This document shows, piece after piece, positions 33,573-45,025 of a DNA stretch of 64,000 nt. Positions within the stretch are counted from its first letter, which is position 1. Each line of letters starts with the position of its first letter. A program made the translations under genes and the position numbers. The notes below the pieces were generated by a model, which worked only from the letters and a program-made list of their open reading frames with translations, was not told the DNA's origin and ran no database searches. The DNA comes from Siphonodentalium dalli (taxonomy: Eukaryota > Mollusca > Scaphopoda > Gadilida > Siphonodentaliidae), in assembly GCA_032622095.1 (NCBI GenBank), contig CP136065.1, positions 67,981,675 to 68,045,674 on the forward strand. Reading direction: 5' to 3'.

Positions 33573-33701
33573 ATTCCACTGTAACAATAATGTTACACAA
33601 CAGTCTGTCTGACAGGCGAATTTTAATATTCAAAATAAGTACAAAGCAAATCTAATTTTTCATGTCTTGTGATGATAGTTGTTTCATATATTTTCATATT
33701 A

Positions 33702-33854
33702 CAGTAATGCCCTAAGTAATCGACTTCTTAACCACAGCAGAATTATGGGTATATTTTTCCGATGAATGGCAACAAGCCATATTTCCGACTAAATCCTGAA
33801 AAGTTACCTATAATTCTGCTGTGGTTAAGGAGTCGATTACTTAGGGCATTACTG
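33702..33854. mobile_element. mariner-like MITE (CAGTAATGCCC family), palindromic copy
   Basis: The ends are CAGTAATGCCCTAAGTAATC and the complement, bounded by TA on both sides, as expected for Tc1/mariner insertions. The arms continue through ACCACAGCAGAATTATGGGT and make most of the element a hairpin. The interior GATGAATGGCAACAAGCCAT is shared with copies at 35384-35593 and 59857-59950. Confidence 0.82.
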
Positions 33855-33859
33855 TATTT

Positions 33860-35160
33860 CACATGAACCCATTTCGATGCCCTTTAGACCTTTAGATGAA
33901 AGTAATTAGCGACACACAGAACATACGGGTTGAACATATGGGACAGTTATATGTGACTGGGTGGCACCAGGAACCATGCTGTAAATAAATGGGGCTCTGT
34001 CTACTTATTGTATCACGATGTGATAGACTGGTACATGTTTTCTGGTTCGTTCAATGACTTACCCTTATACTCGGGACCAGATATTTGAAGAAACTTACTT
34101 GACTTTATAATTTTGATAGCAAAACTTTACTTGATTGCTTTTGCGCCTAATTTATTAACTAATTCATATTTGTTATAATCCAAACACCCGCCAATGTGCA
34201 AGTAGACTATTTATTTAACATTTTGATGTTTGTCTGTGTTTCATGTGTGTTTTATTTCATTATTTGCATGGGTTTGAAGTTGTGTGACGTCATCGTGTGT
34301 GTTGCAACTCTGATTTTCATCACTCATTCTTTAAAACCTATTTCTTTGACTGCCCTTCCTTGGGATTTCATTTCCATCTATATATTCTAACTCATTTCTT
34401 ATCGCTACTTCAGCATATACAATTTTCTTTTCTTTCTTGTTTGTAACTTATTTATGTTCAGTATTTGGAATAATTTGCATCATTGCTATATGTATATCTG
34501 GCTTTGGTATTCATTTGTCATAGTTTTTATTTTATTTGCATTGGTGTTTCAATTAAAATTTTATATTTATGTATACATTTCCATTTGCTATATTTTTTCA
34601 ACCTCACATGCTTGTGGGTTTTTTGCTTTTTCTTTGGTGGCTCACACCCGTATGGTTTGAGGATTTTTCATTTCTCTTTTAATTTATTTTGGTATTTAAT
34701 TATATTTATTTGTAATATTTAATTTTTCCTTTTTTCTTTTAAGAATATGCACATGTAAATGTCGCTTGGCGGTATTCTTTTTCATGATTGTATTGTACTC
34801 ACATCCAAATGGTCGTTTCACATTATTCAATATATCTTCTCGTTTATCATTTCAGATTTGAAATTAATAGAAGCACTTGACAAATCTGGTGTGGTGTCGT
34901 TATTTGACCTTTAGCGGAACTCCCGAAACACTTATTATGTTATCCACGATAACATTCAGTCACATGACAGTGCAACCAACTGATTTGCTTTATTCTGCGC
35001 TCATACTTTTGTCAATCACAGCTTAAAACGAGATTATGATATATATTATACATCACAGTATAATATAATATTATATATAGAAACCGATTGTTCTTATGTT
35101 ATACAGACAGTTTATATACGCATACTGTTATACTATTATCTGTAATATTTCACTGTCGAC
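33860..35160. other. intronic stretch with T-rich block
   Basis: Between about 34190 and 34740 the plus strand is strongly T-rich and gives hydrophobic open frames by composition. A short AT palindrome follows near 35040-35080. No gene was recognised. Confidence 0.45.
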
Positions 35161-35209
35161 ATGTACATGAATGTTATCAAAATAAAATATATTCTAATCT
35201 GACACTCAC

Positions 35210-35345
35210 GTTTGTATGGCCGAGCATCTTTTGAATACTGTTCAGCGTCCGTATAACCCAGGTCTCATCCACCTCATTTTTGCGACCGAGACCCATATTG
35301 TGGAAGTGTATCCATTTTGATCGGTCGTGATCCTTTAATCCTATA
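35210..35345 (-). CDS. METTL24-like: METTL24-like methyltransferase, exon
   Basis: The acceptor TATATTTACAG opens the exon at 35345 and the donor AAC|GTGAGT closes it at 35210. The exon is 136 bases: one base completing a split Ser codon plus 45 codons. Its first base joins the AG overhang of exon 36597-36671 to restore the family's FDPS motif. The sequence IGLKDHDRSKWIHFHNMGLG and then ETWVIRTLNSIQKMLGHTN matches METTL24-like proteins, where this follows the SAM-site acidic residue. A mariner-like MITE lies only 36-38 bases upstream of the acceptor, within the likely branch-point region. Confidence 0.92.
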
Positions 35346-35383
35346 CTGTAAATATATTCGATTGTTGATAGATAATCAACATA

Positions 35384-35593
35384 CAGTAATGCCCTAAATA
35401 ACAGACTCCTAACCACAGCAGAATTATGGGTAATTGTTCAGGATTTAGTCGGAAATATGGATTGTTGCCATTCATCGGAAAGCTATCAATGTGAGATTTC
35501 GGATGAATGGCAACAAGCCATATTCCGAATTAATCCTGAAAAATTACCCATAATTCTGCTGTGGTTACGGAGTGCATTATTTAGGATATTTTG
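35384..35593. mobile_element. mariner-like MITE, longest copy, next to an exon
   Basis: It starts CAGTAATGCCCTAAATAACA after a TA and ends near 35593 before a TA; the right terminus has decayed (TATTTTG for GGCATTACTG). The inner arms repeat GGATTTAGTCGGAAATATGG and ATTCATCGGAAAGCT in inverted form, so it folds along nearly its whole length. It is 38 bases from the methyltransferase exon at 35345 on the 5' side. Confidence 0.8.
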
Positions 35594-36325
35594 TACCATA
35601 TACTCGCACACATAGGTTCAAAATCGACCTATAATATTCATATAGGTTCATATTGGATTAGCTGATTCTGAAATAAGCCCCTAGTGGACTTATTTCCGTT
35701 TCCGTTTTATGGCGCGGTCAGTAAAAACGCATCAATAAGACTCATTTCAGTTCGTTATTGACTCTAACTTATACGATTCCAAGCCCAGTATGAACCTAAA
35801 ACGAATAATATACGTCGATAACTTGACCATTTTCACGAGAACCGGTTGATATCTCATATTGACGGCTGATTGTTTACATTTGTAATACGACTGAAGTTTT
35901 ACATTTACGGCAGTTGGTGTAATGTCCGCCCACAGCAACATGACAATTATGCACATGTAGATGCGGTGCATCTCAATTATCTAAATCCACCATTTTGTGT
36001 TTGTCAAAATGTTGAGAATGTGGTCGGAATTGTCTAAATATTCGAAATACATATAAGTGGTCATTGTTAACTTCAACTTCAATATTCAATTTTCATAAAC
36101 TCTTTCGGGTGTTGATAGATGTGGCAAACACTTTTCATTTGGCCAATCGTTTGGCACATGTATATTCTGGTGCTGACCCTGGGATCGACTGGGCACGAGG
36201 AACACAATATACATGTATTGGCTTTATGGCTATAATGTAATGATATAATGTTGGTTTACATGAAACTATCTTTAACCAGGATTCCTGTTTCGGATCCGGA
36301 TTTGTCCGAATATGTTTTCTTCAGC

Positions 36326-36503
36326 ATCAGGATCCGACCCACCTTTTTAAATTGCTTTAAATGACTAAGCTGTGGCATTTTCCCATCATCGTATCGCTAT
36401 ATATGATCAAATATATCAGGATCCGACCCACTTTTTAAAAGTTGCATTAAATGACTAAGCTGTGGCATTTTCCAACCATCTTATCGCTATATATGACCAA
36501 ACA
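36326..36503. repeat. 89-bp tandem duplication
   Basis: Two direct copies start at 36326 and 36415. Both contain ATCAGGATCCGACCCAC, AAATGACTAAGCTGTGGCAT and ATCGCTATATATGA. It lies in an intron close to the exon at 36597-36671. Confidence 0.82.
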
Positions 36504-36596
36504 TTGATATTGAACAGGTTGCAAACATTCCAACTGTGATCCAGGTTTAGTGTTGCACTAAGTGTAATATAGCCGTTATACTATACACAACCTTAC

Positions 36597-36671
36597 CTGG
36601 GGTCGAAGCTATGTATCTCACAGCCAAACCAGTTCGCCACGGCATCATCAAATGACCACTCGTTGTTTATC
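36597..36671 (-). CDS. METTL24-like: METTL24-like methyltransferase, short exon with SAM-site motif
   Basis: A 75-base exon with acceptor TTTCTGTTCAAG (exon from 36671) and donor CCAG|GTAAGG (to 36597). One leading base completes Gly with the preceding exon, 24 codons follow, and two trailing bases split a Ser codon. It reads INNEWSFDDAV...FGCEIHSFDP, the most diagnostic stretch of the Methyltransf_22/METTL24-like family. The Asp of FDP sits at the end of the second strand, where it would bind the SAM ribose. This assignment comes from family knowledge. Every phase fits. Confidence 0.93.
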
Positions 36672-37505
36672 CTTGAACAGAAACATGATTTTATATTATT
36701 GATTTCGGTTAGTTGGGAACGTAGGGAATCTAACAGTGTAGTCGACTCTGTATAAATTATCAGTGCAGGCCGAATCGAGTGCTATGAACTACGTTTGTTA
36801 GGAATGTGGCCTTATCATGTTATGGGAATCACTCTATATATATGCGATTGGATAATATAACTTCGTTTTTCAGGTGAATTGCACAAGGCTATTTGTAATG
36901 TGTTTGACCCGTTTTCCGAGGATTGCCTAGTTCGTTTACCTTAATTTACCATGTTGATATAATTCCAAAAATGAATCGTACGTGACACGTATAGTGAAGC
37001 AACCACACAGCATGCTGTGCCTCAAGTTTGCCTTTTATCGGCGACATAATGCTAATAATAAGTTATGTAACATCATGCAGTGGTCACGGCGGAGACGACA
37101 TGACAACTTGATAAGACGTGTCGTGGATTGTTCAATTTTGTCTGTATTCTGCCTACAAATCCAAAATGACGTCAGAAACCATGTCATGACGTGTTCATTG
37201 TTCGTTTGAATTAAGCTATCAACGAAATTGGTCTAAATGAAATGAATAGGCCTAAATCACATGGGAATTCTTCGTAAGTTGTACTTTCATTTTCCTCGCG
37301 ATGCTCCATTCCCGATTCCTCATTTTTGGAAATCTCCACACTGTTTGTATCCGGAAGTGACGTGATAATTTCTCAAAAATCTATACCCGCGCTCTTGAAA
37401 AATCACTGATGGATATAGGTATAAGCACCCTTAGCTTGGTGGTTGCTATAAATGCGAAAAATAGAACTCAAACCACGGGCCTAATAGAAGGTGAACAGCG
37501 ACGTT

Positions 37506-37832
37506 GGGCAGGGCATTGAGGTGGGGTGTCTACCCACTCCAACTTTGGTTGAATTTGTTAACTGTTGAAAATTACTGACCCGACATGATTGTTCTCACTG
37601 TTGATCTTCCAGCCATGCTGTAATTAGTGTGAAATTTGTTGTTTTGGACCAATACTAGCGTGGATATTCAAAAGCTTTAGGTACCAATGAGAATATTCCA
37701 ATCCAAGAAGTGGTGCAAATGCAATTCTGAAAACCTGGGATGTTGTCTGGTTGAAGGGGAGGGACTCGGTGCAGTGGGAAATTTTAAGTTGACACCCCGA
37801 GCCGGGACCATCTAGCCACGTACATGAAAGTC
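37506..37832. repeat. hAT-like repeat (family B), diverged copy
   Basis: It shares GGTGGGGTGTCTACCC, CCAACTTTGGTTGAAT and an ending CCATCTAGCCACGTAC with the copy at 60991-61761. It is intronic and non-coding. The termini are too decayed to define a target duplication. Confidence 0.6.
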
Positions 37833-37948
37833 ATGTGTTATAAAGGTCGACGTCTCGGCATAGAAAGAGGATCTCCAACGAGTTATGTTGGGGATATAAG
37901 GTTTTATGAAACTAGTTTGACAAATCTGATTCACAACGTGTGACTTAC

Positions 37949-38080
37949 CCGAAAGAATAGACAAGACAGTTGTTTCGCATCATGGTGTATTTATCATCCT
38001 GGCAGATCTCCCACCCTCCGTCTGCTAATATACCCATCAAATATTTCCGCTGGCAGGGAACTTCTATCGCATCCACCAGA
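37949..38080 (-). CDS. METTL24-like: METTL24-like methyltransferase, exon
   Basis: The acceptor CACTTCATTTCAG opens the exon at 38080 and the donor TTCGG|GTAAGT closes it at 37949. The 132 bases are one base completing a split Ser, 43 codons, and two bases of a split Gly. It reads LVDAIEVPCQRKYLMGIL, then ADGGWEICQDDKYTM and NNCLVYSF. The DGGW(D/E)IC and CLVYSFG strings are typical of METTL24-like proteins directly before the SAM site. It joins in phase to exons on both sides. Confidence 0.92.
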
Positions 38081-38249
38081 CTGAAATGAAGTGTATGGTC
38101 GACTTACATGTAGGGATCATTCACATGCTGGCACATATACCCATATACCTGACAAATTTGCAAGCAATTTGCCATAGCCAGAGATGGCTATATATATAGT
38201 GCGTTGGGATATGATGGATAAACATGCGGCTTTAAACTTGTACGCGCTC

Positions 38250-38336
38250 AAGAGTTTAAGCCCTTCAATAATAAAACGTCATTGATATCGTTTGTTGAAC
38301 TTATTATCTAAACATTTCCCTCAATAAATAGGGTTC
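38250..38336 (-). repeat. lone inverted relative of the 66-bp minisatellite
   Basis: On the minus strand it reads AACCCTATTTATTGAGGGAA, ATGTTTAGATAATAAGTT and ATCAATGACGTTTTATTATT, in the same order of blocks as the minisatellite unit. The match is partial. A shorter piece, TAACCCTTTCTAGACTAAA, is at 39883-39901. Confidence 0.45.
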
Positions 38337-38427
38337 AGTCATCACTTGTATTTATATGCCGTCTGTTTTTATCACAATAACATCCATCCAAATCAATAAA
38401 TGGCAATAGACCATTCCGAGGTAGACG

Positions 38428-38957
38428 TTTAAAGGCACGGGCGGCGTTCGTTGCAGAAATATGCATATTTGTTCAGATCGCCATCAACAGAAGCAAAATT
38501 AATATATATATTTTGTTGTTCATATGCCAAACATAATCAGCGCGTAAATAGTATATTTTCGTCAAGCCGTACGATGGTGTACGTAAACAAGAGCCTGCTC
38601 GTGTTACAGAAGTTTTGCTTCTGTTTACATAACACAACGCAATTATATTAGTTAATCACACACAAATGATATAAACGCTCTTTATTATTTCAATATCAGG
38701 AAAACAGTTACAAAAAACGCTCTTTATGTTTACCAGATCCGGATCTAAACAAAAGCCAGGTTCTGTAACGTTTTTTGCTTTTGTTTACATATCAAAGGAA
38801 AAACATTTGATAATAACATACTGTTTATGCCATATTTCTGATTGGTATAAGAACAAAGTATGTCTATATTTTACTATTATTTCTGTTTATGGCGGTTTTT
38901 GACGAAGGTGAATATTTTAACTGCATACCCACCTCAAACGCCGCCCGTATCTTTAAA
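38428..38957. mobile_element. non-autonomous element with 22-bp inverted ends
   Basis: The left end is GTTTAAAGGCACGGGCGGCG and the right end is the complement of ATTTAAAGATACGGGCGGCG. Internally it carries repeated AACGCTCTTTAT and GTTTACATA strings in both orientations. There is no transposase and no clear target duplication. Confidence 0.6.
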
Positions 38958-38996
38958 TGACTGGCATAATAAATATTTATAGAACGGATTAATACA

Positions 38997-39805
38997 TGCG
39001 CATTGAGATATATGCAAATCCACAAGTTACTATACAACTCATACATGTATTCGTTTTATGTGTAACCATTATAGGTAAGTGTGTGCCTGACCAGGTAATA
39101 CGTTGTAGGGGTAAGTGAACACCACACATCGCACACCAGAATGACAGAAATCAAGTCAGAGTGATGCACGAGCAGGTTGACAAAAAGGCCTTTTAGAAGT
39201 CAGATAAGAAGAGCAAAAACGGCTCAAAACATATTTTTCATAAAAATGTTCTCGCAATAATGTTGGGCACAAAATGCACGGGCTATGTAGTAAGGTTTTG
39301 TTTACATCTACTATAATTGTATATTATATCTCATGTATTATATCTCGCATGCGGCTCGTGGACTATTCCTCCTCGAGGACCATTATTTTGGCATAGTCAA
39401 CTCCAAGCCATTCATTATCTATATAAAAGTATTCTAAGTTCCCCGTGTAATGTTATAATATCATATAGCTATATTATTATATATCATATACCGAAAATCA
39501 AACCATAAACATATATATGGGATACGAAGAAAAGTATGCAGCTTATCCTATATATATCGCTAATATATAGTATTAGTAAAAGGTAGTCAAGTAGATAAAT
39601 ATTATGAGTTTAGCCAGGCATGTAAATGACCCTTTGTTTTATGTAAAGGGTAAGAACGAAACAAGACAACGCTCTTCGTGTGGCGTCATACCATACTTTG
39701 TTATCTGGTCCCTTAATATAAATTAGTTTGGTGTATCTATGAAACATGTGCATTGAGATATATGTAAATCCCCAAGTTACAAAACAACTCGTACATGTAT
39801 TCGCC
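38997..39805. repeat. pair of ~57-bp direct repeats
   Basis: Copies at about 38997-39053 and 39746-39803 share GCATTGAGATATATG, AAATCC and ACATGTATTCG. The sequence between is AT-rich with no gene recognised. Confidence 0.5.
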
Positions 39806-40099
39806 CGCAATTTGTCACCAAATATTTGGTAAGAATCAATTATGCAGTCACTCGTGGCATTCCGTTGCTGTAACACGCGGACTAACCCTTTCTAGACTAA
39901 ATTGATTCCACCAGTCAGTTAAACAGTGTACCTCCAATGGATGCCACTTTTAGCGTTTTCAACCACACGTTTAGATTCCTCGTATCATGTGGATGCCTAA
40001 TAACAATTTAAAGGAAATTGCTGAAGCAACACGTCTTATCAATTATGATGCCCACATAGCTCGTGGGCCTCGTCAACAGGGCCGATCTGTCAACTTTGA

Positions 40100-41110
40100 A
40101 CAACATTATACAGTTGTCGCCCGCTGTCGAGGGAGACATTGAGATTTGTCAGCGCAGCTCCGAGGGAGACATTCCGTTCTCGAGCGGGTGACAAATCTCG
40201 ATGTCTCCCGAGAAGAAGGGCAACAACTGTTTTGTTATCCGATTATACCACATACAAAATCCTTGCCATCACACGCACGATGTTGCACTGAGTCACGAGT
40301 GCTTTCTTCTCCGATTATGGATATGTTCAGTAACTACTTATCGTCCTATAGCAATTCTGTTCCATGAACGATAGTTAAGCCGTTAAGCGTTTGATAATCA
40401 GCGTTTATTCACGATCATTTTGGTGGTTAAATCGTCACTATCGGTCCATGCAATGTAAACCAATACGCCATATAGGGATGTTATCGCCTTCTGCAATGTG
40501 GCATATTCAATGTCGTATTGTGCGCGGAATTTAATCGCGATGTTCTTTTCATAACGGTCTTCCCCGAAAGCTATTGGGAAGTTGTCGATTTCATTAATGT
40601 ACATTCATTTGTGTCAGTGCTCCCAAGTACTTGACGATCCTCACTCAAAATACTTCTATGATCACATAGAGCGGTCTGATATCATGTATAAGCGCACAGT
40701 ACCATTCATATTACGTTTTCCTCCAGCAAACATGTATAACTAACCAACATCAAGGGATCCACTTGTTCAATCTTGCACCATAATGTCGACATGAACATAT
40801 TGAATCACCGAGATGTTTCGATGTAAAAAGTACATAATAACGCCTGTCTGATAAAAGTATCAACTTAAAAGTTCGAATATTAGTGTTCACTAAATATATG
40901 CAAATTATCAAACGCCACAACTGGTGTTTTTTTGCGAATCCGTGGGGTATATAAGATTTACGATGTTAGTACGTCGTAGTGATGTGAAATAGATGAGTTA
41001 CTGCAGTGTGTGTTTGGAGATAGTCTTGCAATATAACATCGGGCGGGCGAGAAAAACAATGTCTCCCGGCTCAGAGGGCGACAGTGTGATTTGTCGCCCA
41101 GCACGTGACA
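40100..41110. mobile_element. possible ~1 kb element with imperfect inverted ends
   Basis: The left region has CAGTTGTCGCCCGCTGTCGA followed by GGGAGACATTGAGATTTGTC. The right region (about 41045-41105) contains, in inverted form, GGGCGACAAATC and GGGAGACATTG. The ends are imperfect and I see no target duplication. No coding capacity was recognised inside. Confidence 0.4.
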
Positions 41111-41497
41111 GGACATGGGCCAGTTAGAAGGGTGGAAAATAGGGAGGAGGGTAACATCAATGTTGGTGCCTTTACCCATACCATCTCAATCCCCGACTCT
41201 GACGGAGACATTTTTGAAACCTTAAACCACACAATTAATTACTCTTTGTGTAGATATTTTTATATCTATTAAATTAGAAAAGAAATCTGCGGTAAATTAG
41301 TATTGTTTATTAATGTTGTTGACATTCCCTCCACACACATGGCCCCTACTGTGCCACTGGTTATATGTATCCATACTAGTATATTCCTCGTACCATGGGG
41401 ATGGTAATAATGATTTGGTGGAAAACAGCAGCAGATGTATTATATATATATATGCATTTGTTGCCCCTCCCCATCCCTGACTCGAATGACACAAATA

Positions 41498-42521
41498 TCT
41501 ACTATATAATTTGAGACTTCAGTATATATATATATGTGTGTGTGTATATATGTATGTGGGTACTTCATGGAATCCAAAACGCGTGTACAGATTGAGCTCA
41601 AATTTCGTATATAAGTGTAAAATCCCACGGACACCGTCGTGGTCGCGTTTTGGAGAAGCTCAGAGCACCTCTTCTCCCTTCCCAATCATCAAAATCACCG
41701 CAAACGCCACAACTCGGGGGTTAAGGCATCAACGATCTTTATATTTACCATATACGGAGTTCTTAACGACGAACGCTCTTTATTGTCATCGGCAGTTTGT
41801 TTACCGAGCACCGACGGCCATTCATTAGATCAGTGCGTTTGTCGCATTCATTATAACAGTGCTTTACTGTCATTCATGTTATCAGACTGCATTGTTATCA
41901 TTCATTCGATAGCATTGCATTAATCTGACCACTGTTAGCAGACTGCATTGTTACATTCGATAGCAGGCCATTAATTCGATCAGTGCTTTACTGTCATTCA
42001 TGTTATCACGCATTGCATTCATCTGACCAGTTTGTCGCATTCATGAATGCGTTGTCTGTCGTTCCTAGGAAGGGAGGATTTCATCTCAATGGCCAAGGGC
42101 AGGTTAAATAACGGGGAAGTTTAGGACGGGTACCATGAATTAACTCATTGAAAAACAAACAATGCGTTGTCTGTCGTTCCTAGGAAGGGGGGGGGGATTT
42201 CGTCGGGTCAATTTTTCATTATAAAAATATTAAATTAATAATTCAAAAAACATAAATTAAATTTAAAAAACATTAAATTAATATTTAAAAATTCAAAAAA
42301 ACATAAATTAAATTTAAAAAACATTAAATTAATATTAAAAAATATAAAACTTAAAAAACATTAAATTAATATTAAAAAATTCAAAAAAACATAAATTAAA
42401 TTTAAAAAACATTAAATTAATATTAAAAAAATAAAATAATAAAAAAACAAAATAAAAACAAAATAATTTACAAAATTTCATGTTTCGCACAAACGCCGCC
42501 GGTGGCGGACTAACCTGCTAG
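41498..42521 (+). mobile_element. Helitron-type element 1 of a tandem triplet
   Basis: The 5' end TCTACTATATAATTTGAGAC at 41498 follows an A. The 3' end CTAG at 42518-42521 is preceded by a short hairpin CCGCC/GGCGG and then ACTAACCTG. These are the Helitron hallmarks: TC start, CTRR end, subterminal hairpin, no inverted repeats and A/T insertion. The interior has TA and GT microsatellites, GCGTTGTCTGTCGTTCCTAG repeated twice, and a 250-base A/T-only block (about 42225-42480). No Rep/helicase is encoded, so it is non-autonomous. Confidence 0.8.
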
Positions 42522-43308
42522 TCTACTATATAATTTGAGACTTCCGTATATATATATATATATGTGTGTGTGTGTATGTGTACTTCATGGAATCCAAAAC
42601 GCGTGTTCAGATTGAGCTCAAATTTCGTATATAAGTGTAAAATCCCACCGACACGACGTGGTCGCGTTTTGGAGAAGATCAGAGCACCGTTTCTCCAATC
42701 CCAAATCACCGCAATCGGCACTTCGGGGTTAATAGCGTTGATATATAAAGAGCGTTCCTTTTCCGCGGTGTCTATATAAAGAGCGTCGTTTTCGCTATCT
42801 ACTTATCTGTATGACGGGAGTCTGTAGCCTGTCGCTCGAAATATTTCAATTCAATGCAATGTTATCGCTCGAAATATTATGCAGAGACGACGGGAAGTGT
42901 TTGTTATTCAATGCAATGTTATCGCTCGAAAACGCTCGAAATATTATGCAGAGACGACGGGAAGTGTTTGTTTTCAATTCAATGCAATGTTATCGCTCGA
43001 AATATTATGCAGAGAGATTTCACGACATTAGGACGGGTACGGGCAGGCTAAAAAACAAAAAAAACAAACAAAGAATGCGTTGTCTTTCGTTCCTAGGAAG
43101 GGGGGATTTCTACGGGTAAAATTTTCCGCCAGAAACAAAAAAATTAATTAAAACAATTTAAAATTAAAAAAAATTTAAAATAAAAATACAATTCAGAAAA
43201 AAAATATATTAAATTTAAAAAAACATTAAATTCATATTAAAAAAAAAAAAAAAAATCTCATATAGTCATGTTTCTGAGAATGCCGCCAGTGGGGGGCTAA
43301 CCTGCTAG
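42522..43308 (+). mobile_element. Helitron-type element 2 of a tandem triplet
   Basis: It begins directly after the CTAG of element 1 with the same TCTACTATATAATTTGAGAC start and ends CTAACCTGCTAG at 43308. The first 240 bases are closely related to the first 290 of element 1. The middle holds about three copies of a ~65-base unit with ATGCAATGTTATCGCTCGAA and AGAGACGACGGGAAGTG. It ends with the shared CGTTCCTAGGAAGG block and an A-rich stretch. The 3' hairpin has degraded (CCGCC/GGGGG). Confidence 0.8.
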
Positions 43309-43821
43309 TCTACTATATATTTTGGGATTTTTGTCTGTCTGTTTGTATGTCTGTCTGTTTGTCTGTTTGTTAGCAATGGCCGGGTAAACTGCCAGACGGA
43401 TTTCGACGAATTTTATACCTGGGGTTCTTTTGTCCGGGGAGTGTTTTGGACGGGTCAAATCTTGACCCCGACCTGACCCTGACCTTGACCTTTAAAATGG
43501 TCAATTCAAGGTCAAATCGGGTAAAACTGGCGGAATTCGACGAAATTTGATACCTATGGGTCCGGGGAGTGTTTTGGACGGGTCAAATCGTGACCCCGGC
43601 CTGACCCCGACCTTCAAAATGGTAAATTCAAGATCAAATCCAGCCTTCGACGGATTTCGACGAAATTTGATACAAAGGGTTACTTTTGTCCGGGGAGTGT
43701 TTCGGACGGGTCAAATCGTGACCCCGCCCTGACCTTGACCTTCAAATAGTCAATTCAAGGTCAAATCGCGCCTTTTGGCGGATGAAAGCAGAGGGGAAAC
43801 GAAGTCGGGTCACCCTGCTAG
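43309..43821 (+). mobile_element. Helitron-type element 3 of a tandem triplet
   Basis: It starts TCTACTATATATTTTGGGAT immediately after the CTAG of element 2 and ends CCCTGCTAG at 43821, followed by T. The interior differs: a TCTG/TTTG microsatellite, then three tandem ~115-base units with ATTTCGACGAA, GTCCGGGGAGTGTTTTGGAC and GACCTTGACCTT. The last 25 bases (ACGAAGTCGGG...CTAG) also resemble the 3' end of the minus-strand Helitron at 59004. Confidence 0.75.
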
Positions 43822-44091
43822 TTATATATAAATTGGGTGGCATCGGCGATACAAAAAATAATCGAATGAAATGTTTAACCTGGACGATTATTTTCCTCGT
43901 AATACTGACACATACTAAGACACCTCTGGCCACATCTGAGTGGTCTCCTGTCAATTTGTATAGCGGAAAAAACATACATACAGACAAACAGACATTCGTA
44001 GATATAATTATAGATTGTCCATGTACATGTTTATGTACATGTTAGTCAACTCTAACCCATGATATGTCATGCATCGGGTGTTAAGTGGTAC

Positions 44092-44153
44092 TGCTAATAT
44101 GCTATGATTTTGGTGGGTCCTATGCTAATATGCTATGATTTTGGTGGGTCCTG
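44092..44153. repeat. short tandem duplication (~32 bp)
   Basis: GCTAATATGCTATGATTTTG followed by GTGGGTCCT occurs twice in a row. There is no other structure. Confidence 0.75.
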
Positions 44154-44611
44154 CAGAATTTTTATGACGATGGTAGGACAATCTGATACATTTGTGCCGT
44201 TAATGTGTCCTAACGTTGTCATTTAGGGGGTGTTTAGCTAACGCGAGCGATTTAGAAAAGAACAGTCCCAGTGTCTGCATGAAACTTTAAACAACATATA
44301 CATTGTTTAATGGTTCAACAATGAGTGTGTTAAAGTAACTATATTATGTTCGGTCGGTATACACAGCCAATATTAATTTATTTTGCAATATATACTTATG
44401 TTGTTTTAATATATCATATATGTAAAATTACTACTTATCCTCGATTAGTTCATATTAGCCAAAACGCCGCGAAAATGACTTTTACTTAATATAACGATAC
44501 ACATTTTTTGTCAACACCATGTTACATCACCAGCATCATAGCAATTCAACAGGAACCATGCAATATTATTTCACATTGGCAGGACCACTTGGCCAGGGTG
44601 TGTATAATTAA

Positions 44612-44994
44612 CCCTTTACCCAACAGAACGGCCCTGTGCCAATGCATTCTCTTATATATGCGAGTCGACCATAGGTCGCCTCGCATATATAAGAGAATGC
44701 ATTGGCTTAACACATTAAAAATTATAAAATTGTTAAAGAATGTAAGAAAAAATGGTAAAAAAAAGAATTTTTTTAGGCCAATGCATTCTCTTATATATGC
44801 GAGGCGACCTATGGTCGACTCGCATATATAAGAGAATGCATTGGCACAGGGCATAACTGTAACTATCACAATGTGGTCAATGAGCCGGTTCCAATGATAT
44901 CCATATTTGTATGGTTCTATTGAGACAGACCGAAGATATTTTAGGCTGTTGAAGCTTTATTTGGCCGGTTTTGGCCGGTTTGTTGGGTAAAGGG
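44612..44994. mobile_element. piggyBac-like MITE next to an exon, carrying a nested element
   Basis: Perfect 14-bp inverted ends, CCCTTTACCCAACA, are bounded by TTAA on both sides (44608-44611 and 44995-44998), the piggyBac signature. Its right edge is 27 bases beyond the donor of methyltransferase exon 45026. It contains the nested palindrome-ended element at 44631-44852. No transposase is encoded. Confidence 0.85.
44631..44852. mobile_element. palindrome-ended element, second carrier
   Basis: It starts GCCCTGTGCC and ends GGCACAGGGC. Each end is itself a hairpin of about 70 bases (44639-44705 and 44777-44846) made of CAATGCATTCTCTTATATAT, GCGAGTCGACC and complements. The middle is AT-rich. 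It is the same family as the inner part of 4609-5063, but inserted here within a piggyBac-like MITE. Confidence 0.85.
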
Positions 44995-45025
44995 TTAAGC
45001 ATATTCATAGTATTAGTAGTATTAC

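Noticed and set aside
34196-34722. Overlapping hydrophobic open frames as a membrane protein
   Set aside because: The strand is T-rich, which forces Phe/Ile/Leu/Tyr codons. There is no splice context and no family signature.
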